DNA of 20,917 nucleotides from a virus. The stretch is taken from positions 1-20,917 of the IMG/VR virus record IMGVR_UViG_3300042090_001828; one strand, written 5' to 3'. Made by a program: the position numbers and the translations under genes. Below the pieces are notes generated by a model. It was given only the letters and a program-made list of their open reading frames with translations. It ran no database searches and was not told the origin of the DNA. Positions 8,411-15,072 of the stretch are shown here, one piece after another (the first letter of the stretch is position 1; each line of letters opens with the position of its first letter).

Positions 8411-10480
8411 TCATATTGATAGAACGAATCTTTTCTTTCCAATGTCAAATACGCGGTGCCAGCCCTTCTTTGCGGCCTCTTCGATTTCGCTTATTCCAGC
8501 GGGAACTCTGAAAGAGTATTTGGTCTTCCTTTGTTGTCCATCAGAGTAGTAGTACTCAGAGTCGATGATTTTCTCAAACTGAAATCCCAGTTTCTCATAG
8601 AGTTCTCCTGTGTGCCAGCGCAAATCAGCAAAGGTTGTAATCTTGGAATAGTGATGATCTTTCAACCAAGGAATAGCCAATTTCAGAGCCTTCTCATGAG
8701 GATTCCAAGCTCTGTAATTATGATCCCAACAGGCTCGGTGCCACAGAACTTCTCCACTATATCGTTTTTGAAACACCCAAACTCCGATAGTTTGTCCCTG
8801 GTACATCGCTCTGACTGTAGGACATCCTGAAGCTGCTCCTAAGTAGTGATGAGAATCCAAAAACTTTCTAGCATCAGCAGAAGTAAATTCTTCGACAATG
8901 TAATCAGGATCTACTCTCTTACCCTTTGATTCAGTGAGATATGAGAACATATAATCTAGGATTACGCTGGAGTTTTCCCTAATCTCGTCTTCGAATATCT
9001 TCAGTACACGAAATTCTCTTTGGTAGTTTCTGTCTATGTTACAATTAACTGACTGTTTTTGAAGAGGTAAAAAATCAATGATCAAAGAACGCTTGAAATC
9101 ATCCCAGATCCATACTTCTGCCTGCCAGCCACCATCAGTAACTGCCCTCAACTTCTCTACCAGAGTTCCATCTTTAACCCCTGCCATAAACGTGTAAGTG
9201 CTCTTAACCTCGATAATGCGATGCTCTTTGAGAATTGTGATATCAGGATGGTAGACTTTTTGAAGACCATCCTTCGTGTAGGGAAAACTCATAGGAGAAC
9301 GGAAACCAAGATCATCCTCAGTATAAAATAGCAGCAGCTGAAGGATAACTCTGTCCTCGTATCCTTGGTAGTTTACCACTTCTCCTGAAGGAAGAGTAAG
9401 CTGCTTGGTGCGAAATAAAGCTGGAAGAATATTGTTAGTCCACAACTGAGATGACTGAGTGGGGTTTACTACTCCATACCTATCCAGCATAGTGGCTTCA
9501 TACTTTGCTCTTACCACGGAAGAAGATAGTGGAGCACTAGCCAACTCACCGAAGTGATCCTTGATAGTTTGTAACCATTTCCTCCGAACTTCGGGCAACT
9601 TAGAAGGATGGTCGACCCCATTAGTTTTCAAGAAATTTTCTTGCCAGCTGGCAAAGTACTCTGGAGATCCATAGGTTGTACCCTGACTGGCTATCCAGGA
9701 ATTGTATCGCTTTTCGCTGATGCTGGCAACCATTTGAGGATGAGGTACTCCGTACTGAACCAGGCTATTACTTCGACGTTTACTTATCACTTCTGGAGAT
9801 TGAATGGGGTTTTCGAAACCAAACTTCTCCTTGCAAGTGTTGTTCTTGGACTGCTTAACATCTGGTCGTTGTGTCCAATGATTCACTCCATACTCTTCTT
9901 GACACTTCTTCCTCGCAGCATCAAACACTCCGGGAATCTTGGGTCCACATTCTACGCCGTATCGTTCAAGCGTAGTTTGTCTAATCTTGGCTGACAATTC
10001 CGGAGATTGAAGAGCTGACTTGAATCCATGATGTTTGATCATGGTCTCTTCAAATCTGTCTTGGCGCTGTTTTGCTCGGATTGGATCTTGTAGAGTTAGC
10101 TTGCGCGTTGCCATGGATGCTGCCTTTAGTTTCGCAGCAGCTTCAGGACACTTTACTACTCCTTTGGTTATTCTTCCGCATACGGGTCCTGTGGTTTGCA
10201 TGAGAGTAGCCGGTTGGCTACAGCCGTAGCAGAGGAGTTCAGAAAGGTGAGTTGTTGTGGGACAACGCTGAGCAGACTGACTGCAAGATAACAGCCAAGA
10301 GTTCTTTAGAAGAAACTTTGCTGGTCTATTACATCCGAGTTCACATACGGAGACTATCTCGGAGGGTAGCCGGATGAACCAGTCCGATTTGTCTACTAGC
10401 AGTTCGTTAAATAACGAGACACGTATTTCCTTTGGTATCATAAAATGATGATACTGTATGGGAAGTAGAAGAGTTATCAT
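8411..10480 (-). CDS. Hef-like homing endonuclease with PD-(D/E)XK nuclease core (689 aa)
   Basis: Four parts are visible. (1) Residues ~46-111 have two C4 clusters, C46/C50/C66/C73 and C84/C87/C101/C111, probably zinc-binding. (2) Residues ~145-350 have repeated ~25-aa units of the form YGVxxPxQSPEVxxK (for example FGFENPIQSPEV, YGVNHWTQRPDV), likely DNA-binding. (3) Residues ~375-426 have a nuclease core, E375 in YQGYED, then H411-P412-D413 and E424-V-K426, the PD-(D/E)XK signature. (4) Residues ~535-665 have FTSADARKFLDSHHYLG, FADLRWHTGELYEKLGF and a Tyr-rich strand. I associate part 4 with a GNAT-like domain at the C-terminus of Hef-type phage homing endonucleases. It would cut a target site and drive its own spread by recombination. 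The reading frame is complete, but no good ribosome-binding site precedes either Met1 or Met14, so the start is uncertain. The DNA is AT-richer than the flanking virion genes. Confidence 0.8.
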   Translation of the reverse strand: MITLLLPIQYHHFMIPKEIRVSLFNELLVDKSDWFIRLPSEIVSVCELGCNRPAKFLLKNSWLLSCSQSAQRCPTTTHLSELLCYGCSQPATLMQTTGPVCGRITKGVVKCPEAAAKLKAASMATRKLTLQDPIRAKQRQDRFEETMIKHHGFKSALQSPELSAKIRQTTLERYGVECGPKIPGVFDAARKKCQEEYGVNHWTQRPDVKQSKNNTCKEKFGFENPIQSPEVISKRRSNSLVQYGVPHPQMVASISEKRYNSWIASQGTTYGSPEYFASWQENFLKTNGVDHPSKLPEVRRKWLQTIKDHFGELASAPLSSSVVRAKYEATMLDRYGVVNPTQSSQLWTNNILPALFRTKQLTLPSGEVVNYQGYEDRVILQLLLFYTEDDLGFRSPMSFPYTKDGLQKVYHPDITILKEHRIIEVKSTYTFMAGVKDGTLVEKLRAVTDGGWQAEVWIWDDFKRSLIIDFLPLQKQSVNCNIDRNYQREFRVLKIFEDEIRENSSVILDYMFSYLTESKGKRVDPDYIVEEFTSADARKFLDSHHYLGAASGCPTVRAMYQGQTIGVWVFQKRYSGEVLWHRACWDHNYRAWNPHEKALKLAIPWLKDHHYSKITTFADLRWHTGELYEKLGFQFEKIIDSEYYYSDGQQRKTKYSFRVPAGISEIEEAAKKGWHRVFDIGKKRFVLSI

Positions 10481-10499
10481 CTTAAGTAACTAGATGTAG

Positions 10500-11561
10500 T
10501 TACCCAAGTAACCACCTTTGCTGTCTGAGACCAACAGAGGCTGGTCTGTTCGCTGTGATTAGAGGTGCCCAGGTTTCGAACATTTGAGTGTAGGTTTGTC
10601 CTAAACCTTGGTAGAGATAGGACTTATTGATATCCAGGCTAACACCGTTCAACGAATATCCAAACTCCTCCTCCGCCCACCTAGCACTTTCACCCAACAG
10701 ACATTTGGCCGCCGCGCCGACCGCCGCCGCTTCAGCCCAGTCTTCAGGAATCGAGCGAATGTTGTAGTTGGTGAGAGCCATGGGGTTCCAGGTATTGAGT
10801 TGGGCAATCGTGATCTTCAGCATGAGGGTGATTGTCATGTCGACCCAGATATACCCCACTCTCGAAGTGTATCCTGCTACGATCTTGCTCGGAGTTGGAG
10901 GACGGAAATGGTAGTTTCTATCCGGATTGGTGTCTGAAAGAAGCTCTCTGACACTCATGATCATCTGTGCCGTCTTTTGGTCCATCCCAGGCTTCCGAGC
11001 TACGATCATCGACGGTGCTTCAAAACTGTTGGAAGCGTAGTCTACCACCTGCACGAAGAAGTCTTCAGTCACCACATCAGAAACTAGGACAGGAGTTGAA
11101 GTTGGAGTGAACTGAGCATTGCTCGATTGACCGACCCAGATATCAGTTGAATTTGTGGTCAAGATTTGAGCAGGGGTCAATCCGTTGATCTGCATGCTAC
11201 CAGTGGAAGCCAGCACCATTGTCGCAGAAGCGAGTGTGACATTCTGGATGACAATCTCCCCGGGAATGAACACACCAGAGGTGATTGCTCCTGCTACGTT
11301 GCTGACAGGATACTGAACCAGATTCCATCGCAGTTGATACTCACCTTCCCAGCTGGTCGGGATAGTGATTGGAACATAGTAAGCTCCGATGTTCGTGTTT
11401 CCAGGAGTCTGACTTAACACGACCGGAGAGAACACTCCACTGACATTACTGTAGATGTCATAATTGATGGCGGTCGGATTCATCAGCATTCCATTGGCAT
11501 CATGGATGAGAATGCCCAGATCGCCTGGTCCTAGAGTTTTTCCTTGGGTCAAAGTCTGCAC
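10500..11561 (-). CDS. Virion structural protein, possible head-tail connector/neck component (353 aa)
   Basis: Starts at GTG (MQTLTQGKTLGPGDLG) with a GAGGTG site ~9 nt upstream; this start overlaps the end of the upstream broken endonuclease by 13 nt. Residues ~1-110 look like a beta-sandwich (IGAYYVPITIPTSWEGEYQLRW split over two strands), a fold common at the N-terminus of phage tail and fibre-associated proteins. The C-terminal ~130 residues are mixed alpha/beta with a helical EDWAEAAAVGAAAKCLLGES block and a YLYQGLGQTYTQMFETWAPL stretch that suggests packing within an oligomeric ring. Location at the promoter-proximal end of the late operon fits a connector or neck protein, but that is inference. 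There are no catalytic motifs. Confidence 0.55.
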   Translation of the reverse strand: MQTLTQGKTLGPGDLGILIHDANGMLMNPTAINYDIYSNVSGVFSPVVLSQTPGNTNIGAYYVPITIPTSWEGEYQLRWNLVQYPVSNVAGAITSGVFIPGEIVIQNVTLASATMVLASTGSMQINGLTPAQILTTNSTDIWVGQSSNAQFTPTSTPVLVSDVVTEDFFVQVVDYASNSFEAPSMIVARKPGMDQKTAQMIMSVRELLSDTNPDRNYHFRPPTPSKIVAGYTSRVGYIWVDMTITLMLKITIAQLNTWNPMALTNYNIRSIPEDWAEAAAVGAAAKCLLGESARWAEEEFGYSLNGVSLDINKSYLYQGLGQTYTQMFETWAPLITANRPASVGLRQQRWLLG

Positions 11562-12440
11562 GAACTCACCACCTCACTTAGAACTTGAAAGCCATTCCTT
11601 GGCTTCATTCCTCGTTTCCATCCGTTGGCTTTATATTTCTGCCATTCTTCTTGTTTTATGGCTTTGCTTCCAAGGATTTCATGATGGATTCTTATCCTCC
11701 CCTTGTTTCCTTTTCCCATTGACTGCACCTGATTCAAGTGATCATCTGTTCCAAAGTACGTTTTCCGAAGAATCTCAAGAGTTTTCCTCCGATGTTTCGC
11801 AGCCTCTTCCGTAGCATTCCATATACGAACACTCTGTTTAGATTTCTCAATTCTAAAAGGATGTGAAGCCAGTCTTTCACGATGAGATTTTCCTTCTTCA
11901 CTGTCATTCCAATTCTTCAAATGAGCGATGGCCTCTGCGGATCCCAACCAGTTATCTCGCACATAATCCCATCCTTTAGACATAGCTTTTCTTGTAAACT
12001 GCTTTCCTCTTTCAGTATTGTGCCAAGCAGCAAGCCTTGCCAATTTCTTGGGACTGCGCCTCGAGGCTTGAGCCTTAAGACTATTTCTAACAGAGCCACC
12101 AATCAAAATTCTAGTTTCTTCAGAGTGCTTCCATCCGCTAACTCCTTCTCCTCCATCTGTATGATTAATCAGTATTCCAGTTCCATTATCTTTCCTACCA
12201 TACAAATAAATCAGGTTCATCTCCAGTTGAAGAGCATCCTTCTCATAAAGATTTCCAGCCAAGATCACTATGTTCAAAGGATCAGCTGGAATAGGAGTCT
12301 TCCTGTGATCTTCATACGGACGAAGAATTCCTCCCCTTACCTATGTAGTAAGGAGCTCCCTTTGGTGCCGTTTGAGAATCCTTAGAACGAAGGTATGCGT
12401 ACACGAAAAACTCTTGTTCACCTTGTGTTAGAGCAACCAT
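11549..12440 (-). pseudogene. GIY-YIG homing endonuclease broken by a +1 frameshift
   Basis: From the ATG at 12440 the frame reads ALTQGEQEFFVYAYLRSKD then GAPYYIGKG. The VYAYLR...PYYIGKG pair is a GIY-YIG nuclease start. After GKG the frame runs into TGA. In the next frame the protein continues RPYEDHRKTPIPADPLNIV, LQLEMNLIYLYGRKDNGTG, LINHTDGGEG and a NUMOD-like tail (ILGSKAIKQEEWQKYKANGW, KRGMKP). The locus is 892 nt, exactly one base more than 297 codons. The shift lies in a GGGG run (CCCC on plus, 12333-12336), and removing one G gives GKGGILRPYEDH, which aligns well with intact family members. The 3' end overlaps the GTG start of the 353-aa virion gene by 13 nt. It may be genuine inactivation, or a homopolymer error in an intact ~296-aa gene. 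Confidence 0.8.
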
Positions 12441-12477
12441 ACTAAGGATCAGGAAGTCAAGTAAGTTTCCACATTAC

Positions 12478-12502
12478 CCGAAACTCGTGTCCCTTCGGTA
12501 GA
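12478..12502 (+). promoter_or_regulatory. CCGAAA-N14-GTAGA motif, copy A
   Basis: CCGAAA at 12478-12483, a 14-nt spacer, GTAGA at 12498-12502. It lies 17 nt before the ATG of the 72-aa gene. A CCGAA/TTCGG inverted repeat overlaps it. This copy is followed by a normal GGAGGG ribosome-binding site, unlike copies B-D. It is in the divergent gap between the minus-strand late block and the plus-strand early-type genes, so a promoter role is the simplest reading. Confidence 0.6.
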
Positions 12503-12519
12503 AAGAACTGGAGGGAATC

Positions 12520-12738
12520 ATGAACAAAGCACTATTAAAATCGCTCAAACAGGCAGTTCGATACATTGAAGTCACGAATGCATACCGTGGAGCAATGACT
12601 GCTGCTGAAGTAGAAGCAGCGATCAAGCGTAACATCAATGACTCTCGCGTGGAAATCGGAGCCAACAGTTGCACCACGCTGGCCTCATTTGATATTCATG
12701 CTGCCAAGGCGGCTATTAAACTGGCCGAAGAGGTATAA
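12520..12738 (+). CDS. Small hypothetical protein (72 aa)
   Basis: A 72-aa, mostly helical, basic N-terminal protein (MNKALLKSLKQAVRYIEV) with a second helix (TAAEVEAAIKRNI) and an Ala/Lys-rich C-terminal helix. A strong GGAGGG site 6-7 nt before the ATG and the CCGAAA-N14-GTAGA motif upstream make it a convincing gene. It is the first plus-strand gene after the late block and is followed at once by a terminator hairpin shared with the convergent 85-aa gene. I do not recognise the family; small helical proteins in phage early regions are often host-takeover factors, but nothing specific supports that here. Confidence 0.65.
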   Translation: MNKALLKSLKQAVRYIEVTNAYRGAMTAAEVEAAIKRNINDSRVEIGANSCTTLASFDIHAAKAAIKLAEEV

Positions 12739-12739
12739 T

Positions 12740-12769
12740 CAAGAAAAACGGTCGCCCGAAGACGACCGC
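12740..12769 (-). terminator. Rho-independent terminator with UUCG tetraloop
   Basis: On the minus strand: GCGGTCGTC-TTCG-GGCGACCG followed by TTTTTCTT. The stem is 8 bp including one U·G wobble, closed by a C(UUCG)G loop with a U-run directly after. It lies 20 nt past the stop of the minus-strand 85-aa gene. On the plus strand the same stem has a C·A mismatch and no U-run, so termination of the 72-aa gene would be weaker. Confidence 0.85.
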
Positions 12770-12789
12770 TTGACTTGTAAAGGATCTCG

Positions 12790-13047
12790 TTACACGGCGG
12801 ACAGGGTCATTCTATTTCTAGACTCGATCTTTGTGGGCTTGGGATCTGGGTTCAGCATGGTCATTCTAGAAGGACTTCTGGAACCTTGATTTTCAGGGGT
12901 GAATCTCAAGTATCCCTTCGAAATGCTCTGTTTCAGAAAATCTTCAAGCTCTTTTGCCAATTTGGGGTTTGATGTTTGAACTACCAGATCTCCACTTCCA
13001 GTGAGAAAATCAGTAATCATGATTTCAGTAGTAACTTCCGCTTCCAT
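12790..13047 (-). CDS. Small hypothetical protein (85 aa), minus strand
   Basis: An 85-aa protein with an acidic beta-like N-terminus (MEAEVTTEIMITDF), a helical segment (NPKLAKELEDFLKQSI) and a basic, Pro-rich C-terminus. The start ATG has an AGGA site 8-11 nt upstream (AGGAAAACGAA-ATG). The gene lies alone on the minus strand between two plus-strand units and has its own UUCG-loop terminator, which supports it as an independent transcription unit. The family is not recognised. A TATATC sequence upstream could be a -10 box, but the matching -35 is poor, so I do not annotate a promoter. Confidence 0.6.
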   Translation of the reverse strand: MEAEVTTEIMITDFLTGSGDLVVQTSNPKLAKELEDFLKQSISKGYLRFTPENQGSRSPSRMTMLNPDPKPTKIESRNRMTLSAV

Positions 13048-13126
13048 TTCGTTTTCCTATCTCCTGAATTCAATGATATACCTAGATTTCCCACGAGGGT
13101 AACTGTTTTACACCTGATTTCACTAC

Positions 13127-13151
13127 CCGAAACTCACATGAACTCCGTAGA
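13127..13151 (+). promoter_or_regulatory. CCGAAA-N14-GTAGA motif, copy B
   Basis: CCGAAA at 13127-13132 and GTAGA at 13147-13151, spacer exactly 14 nt. GTAGA ends 7 nt before the ATG at 13159 (context GTATGGAAAAT). The dyad symmetry seen in copies A and C is largely lost here while the two boxes are kept, which argues for sequence recognition rather than a hairpin. Confidence 0.6.
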
Positions 13152-13158
13152 GAGAAGT

Positions 13159-13398
13159 ATGGAAAATAGAGCAAAGGTCATCAAGCAGAAGTACACCACA
13201 GCCAAAGCCAAGCTCCCTTCTTGGGCGCGCAACCTTCAGGTCGATGATGATCCTCGCCTCCCGGTGAAGACTCTCGAGAACTTGAAGCAAGCTGTTCGTG
13301 ACGAGATCACGATGTACCTTCGCGGCCTGAACCCTCTCACCGACAAGCAGTATGCTCAACTCCGCGAATGGCAGGATTGGGCCGGGAGATCACTGTGA
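13159..13398 (+). CDS. Small hypothetical protein (79 aa)
   Basis: Starts MENRAKVIKQKYTTAKAKLP; basic, helical, with a conserved-looking LPSWARNLQVDDDPRLPVKT segment and a C-terminal LTDKQYAQLREWQDW helix. An in-frame ATG at 13139 lies inside the regulatory motif; the ATG at 13159 is preferred because its position relative to GTAGA and its MEN start match the 448-aa gene downstream. There is no classical ribosome-binding site, only a purine-rich GAGAGAAG. The stop codon overlaps the next gene's GTG (GTGA), so the two are probably translationally coupled. Family unknown. Confidence 0.65.
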   Translation: MENRAKVIKQKYTTAKAKLPSWARNLQVDDDPRLPVKTLENLKQAVRDEITMYLRGLNPLTDKQYAQLREWQDWAGRSL

Positions 13399-13625
13399 AG
13401 AGATACGATCACGGAATCGCTATACAGGTTCACTCCAGCGACGACGAAACTCGTCTGTTCGAACGTCCGACCGGCGAAGTTGTCAAGTGGGAAGATGCGC
13501 GGATCGCGCTCATCGCTCTTGATCTGATCGCCAACACTGGAATGGATGCTCGTCAGTGTATGGAAACCGCACGTGGCTGCCTCAAAAAGTTGGATGTCAA
13601 TCCGACTACTGACCTCTCTCGTTAG
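13395..13625 (+). CDS. Small hypothetical protein (76 aa), translationally coupled
   Basis: Chosen start is the GTG at 13395, which overlaps the preceding stop in a GTGA arrangement and has a GGGAG site ~8 nt upstream. An ATG at 13368 in the same frame has no better site and would overlap the previous gene more. The protein has a beta N-terminus (MKRYDHGIAIQVHSSDDETR), a WEDARIALIALDLIANTGMD helix and a short Cys-containing helix (ARQCMETARGCLKKL). The stop TAG is followed immediately by copy C of the CCGAAA motif. I do not recognise the family. Coupling with the 79-aa gene suggests related roles or matched expression. Confidence 0.6.
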   Translation: MKRYDHGIAIQVHSSDDETRLFERPTGEVVKWEDARIALIALDLIANTGMDARQCMETARGCLKKLDVNPTTDLSR

Positions 13626-13650
13626 CCGAAACTCGCACGAGTTCGGTAGA
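13626..13650 (+). promoter_or_regulatory. CCGAAA-N14-GTAGA motif, copy C
   Basis: CCGAAA at 13626-13631 starts directly after the TAG of the 76-aa gene; GTAGA is at 13646-13650, spacer 14 nt, 7 nt before the ATG at 13658 (ATATGGAAAAC). This copy also forms a near-perfect hairpin, CCGAAACTCG with CGAGTTCGG. The same TTAG-CCGAAA junction recurs at copy D. Confidence 0.6.
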
Positions 13651-13657
13651 GAATCAT

Positions 13658-15004
13658 ATGGAAAACGAGACCAAAGAAGTTCGGATCTACAAGGTTTTCG
13701 ACCGCAACATGGAAACCTTGACCCAGCGGATCGCCAAGCTCAACAAGCGCGCAACGAAGCTCGGATGTGAGCCAGTTGTCGTAACTGAGGTTGGCACCGA
13801 ACTTTTCAAGCAGATCGAAGTCGATCGGTTCTCCGATCCAGAATACGATATTGCTCGCAGCCTCTATTTCGTTCCCGCTGATCACAAGCTGGTCAACAAC
13901 GAAGTCTTCACAGGCGTCGCCACCATTCGCCATAACCTGACCGTCGACGGCGCAACACCCAAGCTGGCTGGTTGGGAGTTCATTGGCAAGATCGAAGTCG
14001 TCAAGGACGAAGACAACAAAGTGATCGGCAACCTCCTCCGCCTGATCCCGGATGCAGTTGCTCCGGCCTCTTATCGCGATGTCGCTCCCTGGTGCGATCA
14101 TTGCAATGTTCAGCGTCACTGGGCAGAGACCTTCCTGATCAAGCACGATGACGGCACCTTCAAGCAGGTTGGCCGCAATTGCATCGCTGATTTCTTAGGC
14201 GGAGTGGATCCGGAAGCTATCATGGGTCGCGCCGAATGGCTCCTCAGCCTCGACAGCATGCTGAGCGGTGCGGAAGACGAAGATTGGTTGAATGGTGGAG
14301 GTCGCGGCAAGACCTTCTACGACATCGAGACCCTCCTGACCATGACCGCTTGCCACATCCGGTTAGACGGTTGGATGAGCGGAACCAAAGCACGTCAGTT
14401 TGAAGTTGCCTCCACCCGCGACAATATCATGTCTCAGTTGAACGCTCGCACCGCTCGGGAGCGGGATGCTTGGGCCAAGCACGTTCCTTCCGATGAAGAT
14501 AAGAAAACTGCCGAAGACACAGTTGAGTGGCTCAACAACCTGCCCATCAGCACCGACAACGAATATCGCTACTCGCTCGCTCTATTAGGTCGCGCTGGCT
14601 CGGTCAACTTCGGCCAGACCGGCTTGCTCTGCTCCGCGATTTCCACCTGCCTACGGGACCGGGAAATGGAAGTTGCTCGCGCCGCCTCGAGGGAGTCTCA
14701 CAAAAACAGCTCTTTCATTGGCACCATCAAGCAGCGCCTGGTCTTCAACACTCTGGCGATCGAATCAGTCCGTTACATCCAGACTGACTTCGGTGGCTCT
14801 TATCTCTACACCTTCGCTGACCCGACTGGCAATGTCATCAAGTGGTTCGCTTCCAACGAACTGCAGCTGGGCGACGGAAGCTACAATGTGAATTCCATGA
14901 TTGACGCCATCGGAAAGATTGTTAGTTTGAAAGGAACCATCACCAAACACGAAGAGTACAACGGTGTCAAGGCAACCTACATCAACCGGGCTGTGATAGT
15001 GTAA
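13658..15004 (+). CDS. Early-region protein with Cys motif and C-terminal OB-like segment (448 aa)
   Basis: A large soluble protein starting MENETKEVRIYKVFDRN. A likely metal-binding block at ~146-180 reads WCDHCNVQRHWAETFLI then QVGRNCIADFLGG (C146-x2-C149 ... C175, with H148/H154 nearby). This 'CxHC-xxRxxTFxxx...QVGxxCxxDFLG' pattern occurs in uncharacterised phage and plasmid proteins. The C-terminal ~70 residues (SYLYTFADPTGNVIKWFAS, IVSLKGTITKHEEYNGVKAT) look like a small OB-fold, a domain type often used to bind single-stranded nucleic acid. A DNA- or RNA-binding role is therefore plausible but inferred. It is more GC-rich than the endonuclease genes. It follows copy C of the CCGAAA motif at 7 nt and has no classical ribosome-binding site. 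It is not a recognised enzyme. Confidence 0.7.
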   Translation: MENETKEVRIYKVFDRNMETLTQRIAKLNKRATKLGCEPVVVTEVGTELFKQIEVDRFSDPEYDIARSLYFVPADHKLVNNEVFTGVATIRHNLTVDGATPKLAGWEFIGKIEVVKDEDNKVIGNLLRLIPDAVAPASYRDVAPWCDHCNVQRHWAETFLIKHDDGTFKQVGRNCIADFLGGVDPEAIMGRAEWLLSLDSMLSGAEDEDWLNGGGRGKTFYDIETLLTMTACHIRLDGWMSGTKARQFEVASTRDNIMSQLNARTARERDAWAKHVPSDEDKKTAEDTVEWLNNLPISTDNEYRYSLALLGRAGSVNFGQTGLLCSAISTCLRDREMEVARAASRESHKNSSFIGTIKQRLVFNTLAIESVRYIQTDFGGSYLYTFADPTGNVIKWFASNELQLGDGSYNVNSMIDAIGKIVSLKGTITKHEEYNGVKATYINRAVIV

Positions 15005-15072
15005 CCATAATTCAACTACATTTTCACCTACAGGATTCTCTATAGCGGCATCACAGTAAAAGGAGAATCTAC

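Noticed and set aside
8386-8448. TTG-started longer version of the 164-aa protein
   Set aside because: It begins inside the Hef-like coding region with no ribosome-binding site; the ATG at 8385 has AGAGGG upstream.
8092-8511. Plus-strand 139-codon open frame
   Set aside because: It is antisense to the 164-aa gene and the end of the Hef-like gene, with no motif or start signal.
11882-12385. Plus-strand 167-codon open frame
   Set aside because: It is antisense to the GIY-YIG pseudogene, whose protein motifs on the minus strand are clear; the plus frame is Ser/Phe-rich with no motif.
12976-13158. Longer N-terminus for the 79-aa gene (start at 12976 or 13139)
   Set aside because: It would run through the CCGAAA-N14-GTAGA element; the ATG at 13159 matches the spacing and MEN context seen after copies C and D.
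12478-13650. Reading the CCGAAA element purely as an RNA hairpin
   Set aside because: Copies A and C have CCGAA/TTCGG dyads, but copy B barely pairs and copy D does not pair at all, while both boxes and the 14-nt spacing persist.
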